From NCBI RefSeq assembly GCF_016924665.1, contig NZ_JAFFJT010000016.1:124001-188000 (forward strand): a stretch of 64,000 bases of DNA, in the 5' to 3' direction. A program made the translations under genes and the position numbers. This DNA is from Nocardioides sp. SYSU D00038. GTDB taxonomy: Bacteria > Actinomycetota > Actinomycetes > Propionibacteriales > Nocardioidaceae. This document shows positions 26,909-34,696 of this stretch, one piece after another. The notes under the pieces are model-generated. The model had not been told where the DNA came from. It searched no databases and worked only from the letters and a program-made list of their open reading frames with translations. How positions within the stretch are numbered: the first letter of the stretch is position 1; every line of letters starts with the position of its first letter.

Positions 26909-27371
26909 TGTCGGTGTCGAGGGCTGCGCGGGCCTCCGGCTTGCCGTGGAAGCGTCGGTAGCTGTAGACGATCAGGCCCAGCGCGAACAGGCCCGAGAAG
27001 ATCTGGGTCACGCCGGTCCAGACCCCGCCCGGCAGCCACCAGGTCTCCGAGAGCGGCCACCAGCCCGGCTCGGCCGGCTTGACGATCCACAGCACCCCGC
27101 AGGCCACCAGCACCAGCGCCCCCAGCGCCGAGGCGGCGATCCGCGGCCAGGTCTCCACCGACTCGGCGGCGCCGCGCAGCGCGCGCAGCAGGATGGGGTC
27201 GACCCGGCGCTCGGCCCACTCGTACTGCTGCGAGAGCACCAGCAGGCCGGCGCCCAGCGCGAGCAGCCCGGGGCCGGGCAGCACCAGGGCGGCGATGCCG
27301 ACCACGACGAGCAGCCAGCCGACCACCTCGAGGGCGACCCGCTTCGCCGTACCGATGCCGGGGATCCTCAT
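26868..27371 (-). CDS. PGPGW-type transmembrane protein, paralogue 1
   Basis: The 167-residue protein has the motif LVLPGPGLLALGAGLLVLSQQYEWAE, which defines the putative transmembrane PGPGW family, followed by two further hydrophobic segments. Function is unknown. The ATG at 27371 (MRIPGIG) is preferred; an upstream alternative at 27395 adds eight residues. The gene runs 41 bases into the TetR gene on the other strand and follows a clear paralogue 36 bases upstream. Confidence 0.78.
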   Translation of the reverse strand: MRIPGIGTAKRVALEVVGWLLVVVGIAALVLPGPGLLALGAGLLVLSQQYEWAERRVDPILLRALRGAAESVETWPRIAASALGALVLVACGVLWIVKPAEPGWWPLSETWWLPGGVWTGVTQIFSGLFALGLIVYSYRRFHGKPEARAALDTDISEADGERPPRRR

Positions 27372-27407
27372 GGCCCGAAGCCTCGCAGACCGCACCCAGC
27401 CACGACC

Positions 27408-27914
27408 TCAGGGCTCGCCCCCGACCCGACCCCCGACCCGACCCCGGGCCTCGGCCAGCTCGGCGTCGAGGGCGGCGACGGCAGCGGGGTCGCCGTGGTA
27501 GCGCCGCCAGGCCCACCAGACCAGGACCACGCCGGCCAGCCCGGTCACCACCTGGCCGACGCCGGCCCACAGCCCGCCGGGGAACCAGGTCCAGTCCGGC
27601 AGCGGCCACCAGTCGGGCTGCGGCGGCACCCAGATCCACAGCAGCCCGGCGGCGGTCAGCGCCAGCGCGCCCACGCCGGTCCCGACCCCACGCCAGGTCG
27701 TGACCACCCCGTGGGCGACGCCCTGGACGGCGCGCAGCCGCACCCTGTCGACGCGTCGGTCGGCCCACTCGTAGTGCTGGGAGAGCAGGGCCAACCCGAC
27801 GAACAGCACCAGCAGGCCCGGCCCGGGCAGCGGCCACAGCACGACACCGAGCACGACGAGCACCCATGCCGCGCCCTCCCGGGCCACACGCCGCACCACC
27901 GTCCGCGGAGACAT
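27408..27914 (-). CDS. PGPGW-type transmembrane protein, paralogue 2
   Basis: 168 residues with LWPLPGPGLLVLFVGLALLS followed by QHYEWADRRVD, aligning along its length with the next gene (QQYEWAERRVD; PGGLWAGVGQVVTGLAG versus PGGVWTGVTQIFSGLFA). The pair is a tandem duplication. Each is predicted to have four helices with the PGPG turn between the first two. The C-terminus ends in a degenerate Gly-Arg-Val repeat (RGRVGGRVGGEP). Confidence 0.78.
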   Translation of the reverse strand: MSPRTVVRRVAREGAAWVLVVLGVVLWPLPGPGLLVLFVGLALLSQHYEWADRRVDRVRLRAVQGVAHGVVTTWRGVGTGVGALALTAAGLLWIWVPPQPDWWPLPDWTWFPGGLWAGVGQVVTGLAGVVLVWWAWRRYHGDPAAVAALDAELAEARGRVGGRVGGEP

Positions 27915-27959
27915 GCCCGCAGGATCGCACCGCCGGGTGAGCGGCGGGTGAACGACGGG

Positions 27960-28463
27960 TCAGCCGCCGTACTGGGCGACGTAGGCGCGGCCCTCCTCGG
28001 AGAGGTTGCCGTGGGTGTCGGCGACCTTCGCCCAGCGCAGCGACATCTGCAGGAAGCGCAGCGGGTTGTAGACGTCCTCCTCGCGCGAGAACAGCCCGTC
28101 GCCGGCGTAGGTCATGATCGTGAGGTTCGACTGCTCGTGCACCGACCCGTCGCCCGGGTCGGGCATCAGGTTGCGCACCTCGCACAGCAGCCGCGAGGTC
28201 GGCACGTCGACCACCTGCCAGGCCAGCGGGAAGCCGGTCATCACCCCGCCGGGGAACGACGTCATCGTCGCCACCGACCAGGCCCGGATCTCCTCACGGC
28301 CGCGGAAGGTGCCGAACGCGTGCTCGACGTACTCGGCGTCCTCGGTGAAGTTGTCGGCGAAGGTGTGCCAGTCGCCGGTGCGCGCGTGCTCCTGCACGCG
28401 CGCGTGCATGGCGGCGTAGGCCTCGGTGATCTCGTCTGCGCTGAACGTGCCGGTGCGGTCCAC
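27960..28463 (-). CDS. SnoaL-like (NTF2-fold) protein
   Basis: The 167-residue protein has the NTF2-like pattern YAAMHARVQEHARTGDWHTF, FTEDAEYVEHAFGTFRGREE and IRAWSVATM, a fold used by small cyclases, hydratases and isomerases. The GTG at 28463 is chosen because TTGGAT (28470-28475 on this strand) ends 6 bases before it. A longer frame to 28526 would cover the operator. The palindrome at 28486-28497 resembles the site of KstR-type regulators of steroid breakdown, so a role in steroid or lipid catabolism is possible but inferred. Confidence 0.75.
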   Translation of the reverse strand: MDRTGTFSADEITEAYAAMHARVQEHARTGDWHTFADNFTEDAEYVEHAFGTFRGREEIRAWSVATMTSFPGGVMTGFPLAWQVVDVPTSRLLCEVRNLMPDPGDGSVHEQSNLTIMTYAGDGLFSREEDVYNPLRFLQMSLRWAKVADTHGNLSEEGRAYVAQYGG

Positions 28464-28485
28464 GCGGCCATCCAAGCAGGGAACG

Positions 28486-28497
28486 AGAACACGTTCT
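28486..28497. promoter_or_regulatory. AGAAC-ac-GTTCT palindrome upstream of the SnoaL-like gene
   Basis: The site fits the TnnAACnnGTTnnA pattern of mycobacterial KstR operators at all but the first base. It lies 23-34 bases upstream of the start, in the -35 region of the presumed leaderless promoter. Which TetR regulator binds it cannot be read from this window. Confidence 0.5.
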
Positions 28498-28590
28498 AGG
28501 TGTGGCGAGTCGGCGGAGTTGGGCACTCGTCTCGCCTAACTCGACTCGCCAACTGGACTTCTGGCCGTCCGTCGGTCAGTATCTCTACTA

Positions 28591-28604
28591 GTTCAGTAGT
28601 GAAC
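28591..28604. promoter_or_regulatory. GTTCA-gtag-TGAAC palindrome upstream of the TauE/SafE gene
   Basis: This perfect 5-base inverted repeat sits in a locally AT-rich stretch (28575-28620) about 60 bases before the permease start. It is a candidate operator or promoter element; no regulator gene is adjacent. Confidence 0.4.
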
Positions 28605-28664
28605 ATGCTTTGTATCGACTACGTCTGTCCGGTGCGGGACAGAACAGCCGAAGGGTGCTCGACC

Positions 28665-29570
28665 ATGCGCAAGCTCATCGTCCTCGGATTCGTGGGACTC
28701 CTCGCCCAGCTCATCGACGGCTCGCTCGGGATGGCGTACGGCGTCACCTCGTCGACGCTGCTGCTCGCCGCCGGGGTCGCCCCCGCCGCCGCGTCGGCCG
28801 CCGTCCACTTCTCCGAGATCGGCACCTCGCTGGTCTCCGGCTTCTCCCACCACAAGCTGGGCAACGTCGACTGGCGGACCGTCTCGATCCTGGCGGTGCC
28901 GGGCTTCGTCGGTGCCTTCGCGGGCGCCACGCTGCTGTCGAACCTCGACGGTGACACCGCGAAGCCCTGGGTCGCCGGCATCCTGCTCGGCCTCGGCATC
29001 TACGTCATCTGGCGGTTCCTGGTGCTCGGTGGCCGCCGCCCGACGTTCAAGTCCCGGCCGTCGGCCGGCTTCCTCGCCCCCATGGGAGTGGTCGGCGGCG
29101 CGCTCGACGCGATCGGCGGCGGTGGCTGGGGCCCGGTGGGCACCACCACGCTGCTCTCCTCGGGCCGCCTCGAGCCGCGCAAGGTCGTGGGTTCGATCGA
29201 CACCTCCGAGTTCGTGGTCGCCGTCGGCGGCTCGCTCGGCTTCATCCTGGCCCTCGGCTCTCAGGGCATCGAGTGGGCCTACGCGGGCGCGCTGCTCGCC
29301 GGCGGCGTCGTCGCCGCCCCGATCGCCGCCTGGCTGGTGCGCAAGCTCGCCGCCCGGGTGCTCGGCGTCGCGGCCGGTGGCCTGATCGTGCTCACCAACT
29401 CCAAGACCATCGCCGAGGCCCTCGGCGCCACCGGCGAGCTGGTCGCCGTGATCGCCTCCGTCGTCGGCGTCCTGTGGATCGCCGGCATCGTCTGGGCGGT
29501 CCGCCAGGAGCGTCTCGCCCGCGCCCTCGAGGCCGCCGGCACGACCGAGCCGGAGCCCGTCGTCGTCTGA
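28665..29570 (+). CDS. TauE/SafE-family sulfur-anion permease
   Basis: The 301-residue membrane protein has two halves that each carry the family pattern: GFVGLLAQLIDGSLGMAYG with VHFSEIGTSLVSGF, then GVVGGALDAIGGGGWGPVGT with DTSEFVVAVGGSLGF. Eight or so helices are predicted. Such permeases move sulfite, sulfoacetate or related anions. The start at 28665 (MRKLIVLG) follows GAAGGG by 9 bases. A longer frame to 28500 would run through the presumed promoter. The gene is convergent with an FkbM methyltransferase gene. Confidence 0.88.
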   Translation: MRKLIVLGFVGLLAQLIDGSLGMAYGVTSSTLLLAAGVAPAAASAAVHFSEIGTSLVSGFSHHKLGNVDWRTVSILAVPGFVGAFAGATLLSNLDGDTAKPWVAGILLGLGIYVIWRFLVLGGRRPTFKSRPSAGFLAPMGVVGGALDAIGGGGWGPVGTTTLLSSGRLEPRKVVGSIDTSEFVVAVGGSLGFILALGSQGIEWAYAGALLAGGVVAAPIAAWLVRKLAARVLGVAAGGLIVLTNSKTIAEALGATGELVAVIASVVGVLWIAGIVWAVRQERLARALEAAGTTEPEPVVV

Positions 29571-29577
29571 CGCCAAC

Positions 29578-29705
29578 GCTGGTCGAGGAAGTTGCGCTAG
29601 CGACTGTCTCGAAACCCCCGACGGCCGAACGCCCTCCCGTCCCCACCGGAGGGCACTCGCCTCACCGGGTTTCGAGACAGGCGTTGCACGCCTTCCTCGA
29701 CCAGC
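29578..29705. repeat. Mosaic palindromic element between convergent genes, with compensated arm change
   Basis: The outer arms are GCTGGTCGAGGAAG (29578-29591) and CTTCCTCGACCAGC (29692-29705). Compared with the copy at 13125 both arms have changed at the same paired position (T-A to C-G), so they remain perfectly complementary. The left inner stem is GTTGC-gcta-GCGAC and the right is GGCGT-tgc-ACGCC. The element lies between the stop codons of the convergent TauE/SafE and FkbM genes. Confidence 0.8.
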
Positions 29706-29710
29706 GGGGG

Positions 29711-30571
29711 TCAGCCGCGCGGGCGCCCGTCGGGGACGGCGAAGACGTTCATGCCGGTGGGCTCGCGGTCGCCGAGGGGGTGGAGGGTGCCGCTCTCGTC
29801 GCTGACGTGGAGGACGTAGCCGGCGTCGTCGAGGAGCTTCTTGCAGCCGGCCCGGTTGTCGATGCCGAAGCCCTCGGCGACCAGCCACTCCAGCTGGAGC
29901 AGGGTGATCCGTTGCTCGGCCAGGGCCCGGGCGGCGCCCCGCAGGACCAGCTCCTCGGCGCCCTCGACGTCGACCTTGGCCGCGGCCCTACGGTCGCCGA
30001 GCAGCTCGTCGAGGGTGGTGGCCGGCACCTCGATGGTCGCCTGGCCCTCGGTGTCGACGATCCGGTTGAGCACATCCTCGCCGTCGGTCATCCGGACCGT
30101 GCCCGGCGCGTCGGCGATCGCCTTCTCGACCACCTCGGCCGTGACCCGGTTGAGGGCCAGGTGCTCGCGCACCCGGGCGGCGAGCGTGGGGTTGGGTTCA
30201 ACGGCGATGACGTCGGCACCCTGCTCGAGCGCGTAGAGGGTGTAGGTGCCGATGTTGGCGCCCACGTCGAGGAAGAGGTCGCCGCGCCCGAGGCGGTTGC
30301 GCCACACCAGCATGTCCGGCCACTCCGGCGGGTTGTGCACCAGGCAGCGCACCGGGTCGTACTCACCGGGGTAGGCCACGATCCGGGACCGTTCGCCCAG
30401 CGGGATCTCGGTCGGCTTGCCGCGCACGATGGTCCGCCAGTCGTAGCGGATCGCCCGCGCCGCCCAGCGCAGCCGCTGACCCCGGTGGCTGGGGTGACCG
30501 GCCGCGGCGGCGACCCGCCACAGCCGCTGGTGCTTCCAGAGCCGGTGGTTGACGGTGGTGCGCAGGCTCAT
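29711..30571 (-). CDS. FkbM-family methyltransferase
   Basis: The 286-residue product contains the SAM site FLDVGANIGTYTLYALEQGA, the acidic VIAVEPNP, and the FkbM signature TTLDELLGDRRAAAKVDVEG followed by AEELVLRGA. Members methylate hydroxyls of sugars or polyketides, often on surface glycans. The N-terminal 60 residues are basic and may form a separate helix. Upstream, 30572-30785 holds an AT-rich spot (AAAATATGG near 30664) that may be promoter. No gene is seen there. Confidence 0.85.
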   Translation of the reverse strand: MSLRTTVNHRLWKHQRLWRVAAAAGHPSHRGQRLRWAARAIRYDWRTIVRGKPTEIPLGERSRIVAYPGEYDPVRCLVHNPPEWPDMLVWRNRLGRGDLFLDVGANIGTYTLYALEQGADVIAVEPNPTLAARVREHLALNRVTAEVVEKAIADAPGTVRMTDGEDVLNRIVDTEGQATIEVPATTLDELLGDRRAAAKVDVEGAEELVLRGAARALAEQRITLLQLEWLVAEGFGIDNRAGCKKLLDDAGYVLHVSDESGTLHPLGDREPTGMNVFAVPDGRPRG

Positions 30572-30785
30572 GCGGGTCCTCGGCGGGCTGAGGTACGGAA
30601 CGGTCTGACGTGCGGCAGGCGACGGTGCGTGCGCGGCACGACCCTAGTCGTCCCGGCTGGGCAAAATATGGTCAACCCGGGGTTTGGCCGCTCTCCTCGA
30701 CGGGTACGGCGGAGTAGTCGACCCGGGCGGTGTCGACTCGGGAGAGGTGCCGCCCGGGTCGTTCTGCGTCCTCGCCCCGCCCCGC

Positions 30786-30827
30786 CGGTGGTTGAGGAAG
30801 GCGTGCAACGCCTGTCTCGAACCACCG
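30786..30827. repeat. Compact palindromic element next to the DUF222/HNH pseudogene
   Basis: CGGTGGTT (30786-30793) and AACCACCG (30820-30827) form a perfect stem, with the inner hairpin GGCGT-gca-ACGCC. Here the two halves of the element are fused into one short unit. It corresponds in position to the element downstream of the intact copy at 13125-13251. Confidence 0.7.
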
Positions 30828-30828
30828 A

Positions 30829-32048
30829 TCAGTTGCGCCTGTGGAACTGGACCTTCCCGGTGGGGAGGTAGGTGGTCCGGTACGTCGGGTCGTGGGCGCG
30901 TCGGTGGTGGGAGGGGCAGAGCAGTACGCCGTCGCGTAGGTCGGTGTTGCCGCCGTCGGTCCAGCGGGTCCTGTGGTGGGCGTCGCAGGTGGAGGCGGGT
31001 CGGTCGCAGCCCTCGCTGCGGCAGGTCCTCTGCTGGAGCCCCAGTGCGATCCGTTGCGGGTTGGTGAAGAGTCGTCGGGTGCGGCCGAGGTCGAGGGCCT
31101 GGGACTGCCCGTCCAGCACCGCGGGGATCAGCCCGGCCTCGCAGGCGAGCCTGCGTGCGGCGCCGGGGCTGATCCGGGTGCCGGTGTCGAGCTCGCAGGC
31201 CGCGAGCCGCCCCTCGAGCACGGCGAGCGGGATCGTCACCACCACGGTGGCGTTGACGCCGCCGCGCTGGGGCAGCCGGTGTGCGGGGTAGCGAAGGATG
31301 TAGTCGCAGAACGCCTGGCCGAGGCTCTGCGAGGTCACCCTCTCGTGGGTCAGAGCCGCGTGGGCGAACAGCGCCTTCTTCAGCGCTTCGGCGTGCAGGG
31401 TCGGGATCACGAACCGGCCGTAGGTCCGGCCCTCCCCGTCGTCGAGCATCGTGAGCTTGCACGCCTTCTCGGCTTCCCGCTCCTCGCGAGCCAAGCCTCG
31501 GCTTCGGCTGCTTCGCCGACCTCGGGGCAGACGATGTCGAGGATGCGGTTGCCGAAGATCGTGAGGTCCTTGGCGTCGTGGTGCCGGGCGAGCTCGACGA
31601 GCTCGACCTGTGCCTGCTCGCGGATCTGCGGGTCGGTGTCGTTGGGGAGCTTGTCGATCGCGCGGGCGATGACCTCGGCCTGCTCCAGCAGCAGCTCACC
31701 GCGTCCAAGCGCTTGCGCGACGGTAGGCATGGTGTCGAGCTGTCCTGCCAGCCGCATCGTCCTGGCGGTCTCTCGGCGGGTGGCGTGGGTGGCGACCGCG
31801 AGCCACGCTGCGGTCGAGGTGGCACCGGAGGCTGCTTCGACCTTCTGGGTCTGGGCGTGCTTGGCGGCCCGCAGCTCGAGAGCCGCCACCTGGCTCTTGA
31901 GCTTGGCGATCTCGGTGAGGGTCTCGGCCGCTTCGGGGGCGGGCATGCTCCACAGCGGCAGCTCCCCGACCTCGGCCAGCGTGGCGCGCACCTCCGCAAC
32001 AGCGCGGCTGATGCGGTGCCGTTTGTGGGGTGTGGCCTTCGCTGTCAT
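30829..32048 (-). pseudogene. DUF222/HNH protein (13E12 repeat family), frameshifted copy
   Basis: This second copy aligns throughout with the intact gene at 13254-14474, from MTAKATPH to the final FHRRN, and keeps the HNH motif CDAHHRTRWTDGGNTD. Around 31490 it is one base shorter than the intact gene. The N-terminal part (about 185 codons from 32048) therefore runs out of frame after EVGEAAEAEA, and the C-terminal part continues in another frame from LAREEREAEKA. Unless this is a sequencing error, the gene is broken. The remaining codons show mostly synonymous differences, so the break looks recent. Confidence 0.85.
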
Positions 32049-32146
32049 GCCTCTACCCAAGCACCGACCACCGACAGTCCTCGGCCGGTTTTCGCGTTGT
32101 CCGCAACGAGATTCGTGGTTGTGACCCGATCGCTACCTGGGCCACC

Positions 32147-32388
32147 GCTGGTTGAGGAAGTCGCGCTAGCGACTGTCTCGAAACCCCCGCCGGCCGAACG
32201 CCCTCCGTCTCCACCGAATGCGCATCGGGGTATCGCCGACCCGGCGCTTGTTGTCGCCGGCTTGCGCCGACCCGGCGTTAGTTAACGACGGCTCGGCGAA
32301 ACCTGGGTTGCCCGCCGGGTGGTTGCGGGAGGGCTGTCGGCTCACCGGGTTTCGAGACAGGCGTTGCACGCCTTCCTCAACCACCGGT
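32147..32388. repeat. Mosaic palindromic element upstream of the pseudogene
   Basis: It opens GCTGGTTGAGGAAG with GTCGC-gcta-GCGAC and TGTCTCGAAACC, and ends GGGTTTCGAGACA, GGCGT-tgc-ACGCC, TTCCTCAACC. The inside contains GCCGACCCGGCG twice and AGTTAACGACGGCTCGGCG, nearly the same as the element at 14573-14782. Confidence 0.75.
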
Positions 32389-32417
32389 GGGCACGAGTGC
32401 CGGCAGTGCGCCGTACC

Positions 32418-32494
32418 AGCAGGCCGACCGAGTCTCGCGGTCAAGGACGCCGAAGGCGCCGCCGGGAATCCTTGACGGCGAGCGTCGGCCTGCT
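32418..32494. repeat. Long imperfect hairpin, copy 2 of a covarying pair
   Basis: AGCAGGCCGAC (32418-32428) pairs with GTCGGCCTGCT (32484-32494), and GTCAAGGA (32440-32447) pairs with TCCTTGAC (32469-32476). The position, spacing and inner stem match the hairpin at 14845-14920, but the outer stem is a different sequence that still pairs perfectly. Confidence 0.75.
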
Positions 32495-32559
32495 AGACGC
32501 GCGGGCGCCCCGAGTCACCCCCGGAGTGCACGACCCGTGGTTCAGGGAGGGCGCCCGGC

Positions 32560-32602
32560 TCACCGGGTTTCGAGACACGACTTCGTCGTTCCTCAACCTG
32601 CG
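32560..32602. repeat. Half palindromic element, ACGACttcGTCGT stem
   Basis: CACCGGGTTTCGAGACA is followed by the stem ACGAC-tt-cGTCGT and TTCCTCAACC. It corresponds to the half element at 15000-15030 of the other island. The remainder of the gap up to 32709 shows no gene; AGGAGGG near 32679 is too far from the cyclase start to be its ribosome site. Confidence 0.6.
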
Positions 32603-32709
32603 GTGCGCGCAGCACGCGCAGTGCGCCGGATCCGCAGGTCGCCCTGGGTCAGCACCGAAGCGACCGAGTCGCGAGCAGGAGGGAAACGATCGTCTGCCAC
32701 CATGCACCC

Positions 32710-33600
32710 GTGTCCCCCCTCGTCGCGACCAGCACGGTGCTCTGGGTCGTGGCGGTGGCGGTCGAGGGAGCCGCACTGATGGCGGTGACGACGCTGTGGC
32801 TGGTCGCGCGGCGGCGGCAGCGGGTGCTGCGGGCGGAGGTACGGCGGCTGCGCGAGGCGGGCTCCGGGGACCCCCGGCCCCGGGGCGGCGTACGCCGGTT
32901 GGTGCCCCGACCCGACGAGACGGTGAAGGCGATCTGGGAGACCGCGTCGCTGGTGCGCGAGAAGGGCGTCGGCGGGGCGATCCGCACGTCGATCAACGAC
33001 CTCGCCGGGTGGGCGCAGGTCGAGCGGCCCGACCTGGTCCGGCTCGCCGGGGCGGACGGCCGCGTGGCGATCCTGTTCTCCGACATCGAGAGCTCGACGG
33101 CCCTCAACGAGGAGGTCGGCGACCAGGCCTGGGTGCGGTTGCTGCGCAAGCACGACGAAGTGGTGCGGGCCCGGGTCGAGCGGCACGGCGGCCACGTCGT
33201 GAAGACCCAGGGCGACGGGTTCATGGTCGCCTTCTCCGAGCCCGGCGAGGCGGTGCGCTGCGCGGTCGACGTGCAGCGCGCGTTCGACCGCCGACGCCGG
33301 CGCGGCCGCCGGTCGCTCCTCCTGCGCATCGGCGTGCACCACGGCGACGTGGTGCACCGCGACAACGACATCTTCGGGCGCAACGTCGCCCACGCCGCCC
33401 GGGTCGCCGCCCTCGCCGAGGGGGGTCAGGTGCTGGTGAGCCGAGCGGTCGCCGAGGCCCTCGCCGACCAGGACGACGTGGTGCTCGGCGAGGAGCGCCT
33501 GGTGGAGCTCAAGGGTCTCACCGGCGAGCACCTCGTCGTCGAGGTGGAGTGGCGGGACGACGTCGCGGCCGGACCTCAGGGAGCGCCGCAGGGCCAGTAG
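32710..33600 (+). CDS. Membrane-anchored class III adenylate/guanylate cyclase
   Basis: The 296-residue protein has one N-terminal helix (TVLWVVAVAVEGAALMAVTT, then a basic stretch), a linker, and a cyclase homology domain from about residue 115. AILFSDIESSTAL carries metal-binding Asp, VVKTQGDGFMVAF the substrate Lys and second Asp, and GRNVAHAARV the Asn and Arg that stabilise the transition state. All catalytic residues appear present, so cAMP synthesis is likely. The start is a GTG. Its last 25 bases overlap the end of the first gene of the secreted four-cysteine array on the other strand. Confidence 0.85.
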   Translation: MSPLVATSTVLWVVAVAVEGAALMAVTTLWLVARRRQRVLRAEVRRLREAGSGDPRPRGGVRRLVPRPDETVKAIWETASLVREKGVGGAIRTSINDLAGWAQVERPDLVRLAGADGRVAILFSDIESSTALNEEVGDQAWVRLLRKHDEVVRARVERHGGHVVKTQGDGFMVAFSEPGEAVRCAVDVQRAFDRRRRRGRRSLLLRIGVHHGDVVHRDNDIFGRNVAHAARVAALAEGGQVLVSRAVAEALADQDDVVLGEERLVELKGLTGEHLVVEVEWRDDVAAGPQGAPQGQ

Positions 33601-34595
33601 CTGCGCGAGACCTTCTTGCCCTTCTTGCCGCCCTCCATGGTCAGCCGCGCCTGCAGCGTGATCCGGCGGAGCCCGGCCAGGCCGCGCAGCGCCACGACCT
33701 TGCCGCCGCGGGGGTTGCGCACCGTGCGACGGGCGACGCCGTTGACGAGCAGCTTGGCCTTCTTGACGTGGCGCGAGGCCTTGCGGAACGAGATCGTCGC
33801 GCGACCGTCGGCGCACGTCACCGCGGCGGGCAGCGTGACGAACCTGCTGCCGACGCCCACGGCGTCGCCGGTGGCCGAGCCGATCGGGTGGAACTCGGCC
33901 TGCAGGCGCATGGTCCCCGTCGCCGACCCGTTGGCGTCCGAGCCCGGGGCTCCGGGGTACCGCTCGACGACGGCGTAGGCCTCGAGCTCGTAGAGGTCCG
34001 GGGTCAGGAACACCGTCGAGGTCCGCTCGCCGGCTCCGGTGCTGCCGCCGTAGTGCTGGACGGGGTCGGGGCTGTCGCCCTCGACGTTCCACTCCAGGCG
34101 GCCCACCCGGGGGGAGCTGGTCGTGACGGTGAGCCAGCCAGCGGTCGCGATGCCGAACACCACGTCGACGGAGGAGCCGCTGGCGGCGTAGGGGAAGCAA
34201 CCGGCGTCCGAGCCGGGCCGCGGCTTGGCCCGCGCCGTGGCCCGGGTGGTGATGCCGAAGGTCCCGAGGGTGCCCCCCGCCCGGGTCAGGCGCGAGGTCG
34301 TGGTGATCGATCCCGACACGTCGCTGACGTCCGCGGCATCACCGGGGTCGCTGACGACGGCGGTGTCGGAGAGCTGCTGCACCTTGTTGCTGCCGTCGGG
34401 CAGCAACGGCTCGTTGGCGTTGTCGCCGAGGTCGGTGACGGCGCAGTTCGGCTGGCCGTCCTCGCCGAGGTCGATGTCCGAGCGCACCTGCGCGAACAGC
34501 GAGGGCGGGACGGCGGAGGCGGTCGACGGCACCACGGCCAGACCGGCCGCGGCGCACGCGGTGACGAGCAGGGAGCTGGCGAGGACGCGCTTCAT
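33576..34595 (-). CDS. Secreted four-cysteine protein, array member 1 (divergent)
   Basis: 339 residues with a signal peptide (MKRVLASSLLVTACAAAGLA, cleavage likely after STASA), a middle part rich in beta strands (LTPDLYELEAYAVV) and a C-terminal domain ending in SYWPCGAP. It has the four cysteines common to the array, in PNCAVT, AGCFPY, VTCADGR and YWPCG, but is the least similar member. The ATG at 34595 is chosen because TATCGT (34603-34608 on this strand) ends 7 bases before it. A palindrome shared with the other transcription unit lies at 34625-34655. Function unknown. Confidence 0.78.
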   Translation of the reverse strand: MKRVLASSLLVTACAAAGLAVVPSTASAVPPSLFAQVRSDIDLGEDGQPNCAVTDLGDNANEPLLPDGSNKVQQLSDTAVVSDPGDAADVSDVSGSITTTSRLTRAGGTLGTFGITTRATARAKPRPGSDAGCFPYAASGSSVDVVFGIATAGWLTVTTSSPRVGRLEWNVEGDSPDPVQHYGGSTGAGERTSTVFLTPDLYELEAYAVVERYPGAPGSDANGSATGTMRLQAEFHPIGSATGDAVGVGSRFVTLPAAVTCADGRATISFRKASRHVKKAKLLVNGVARRTVRNPRGGKVVALRGLAGLRRITLQARLTMEGGKKGKKVSRSYWPCGAP

Positions 34596-34624
34596 GGGGT
34601 GCACGATAGGAACGGCCCGCCGGG

Positions 34625-34655
34625 GGTGTCACTGCCCCCGACGGGCCATTGACAC
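34625..34655. promoter_or_regulatory. Palindrome upstream of array member 1
   Basis: GGTGTCACTGCCCCC-gac-GGGCCATTGACAC: arms GTGTCA and TGACAC with inner CCC/GGG pairing. It sits 30-60 bases upstream of the presumed transcription start of the gene at 34595, where a regulator would act. The same motif recurs at 40275-40306 upstream of array member 6. Confidence 0.6.
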
Positions 34656-34685
34656 GTCGGGGGGACCGAGGTTGTCCCCCCGACG
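34655..34685 (-). terminator. Perfect 12-base hairpin after array members 2-6
   Basis: CGTCGGGGGGAC (34655-34666), loop CGAGGTT, GTCCCCCCGACG (34674-34685). It begins 12 bases past the stop codon of member 2, the last gene of the five-gene run, and abuts the palindrome of member 1. It is a strong stem without a U-tract. Confidence 0.75.
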
Positions 34686-34696
34686 AGCGGTCGTGC

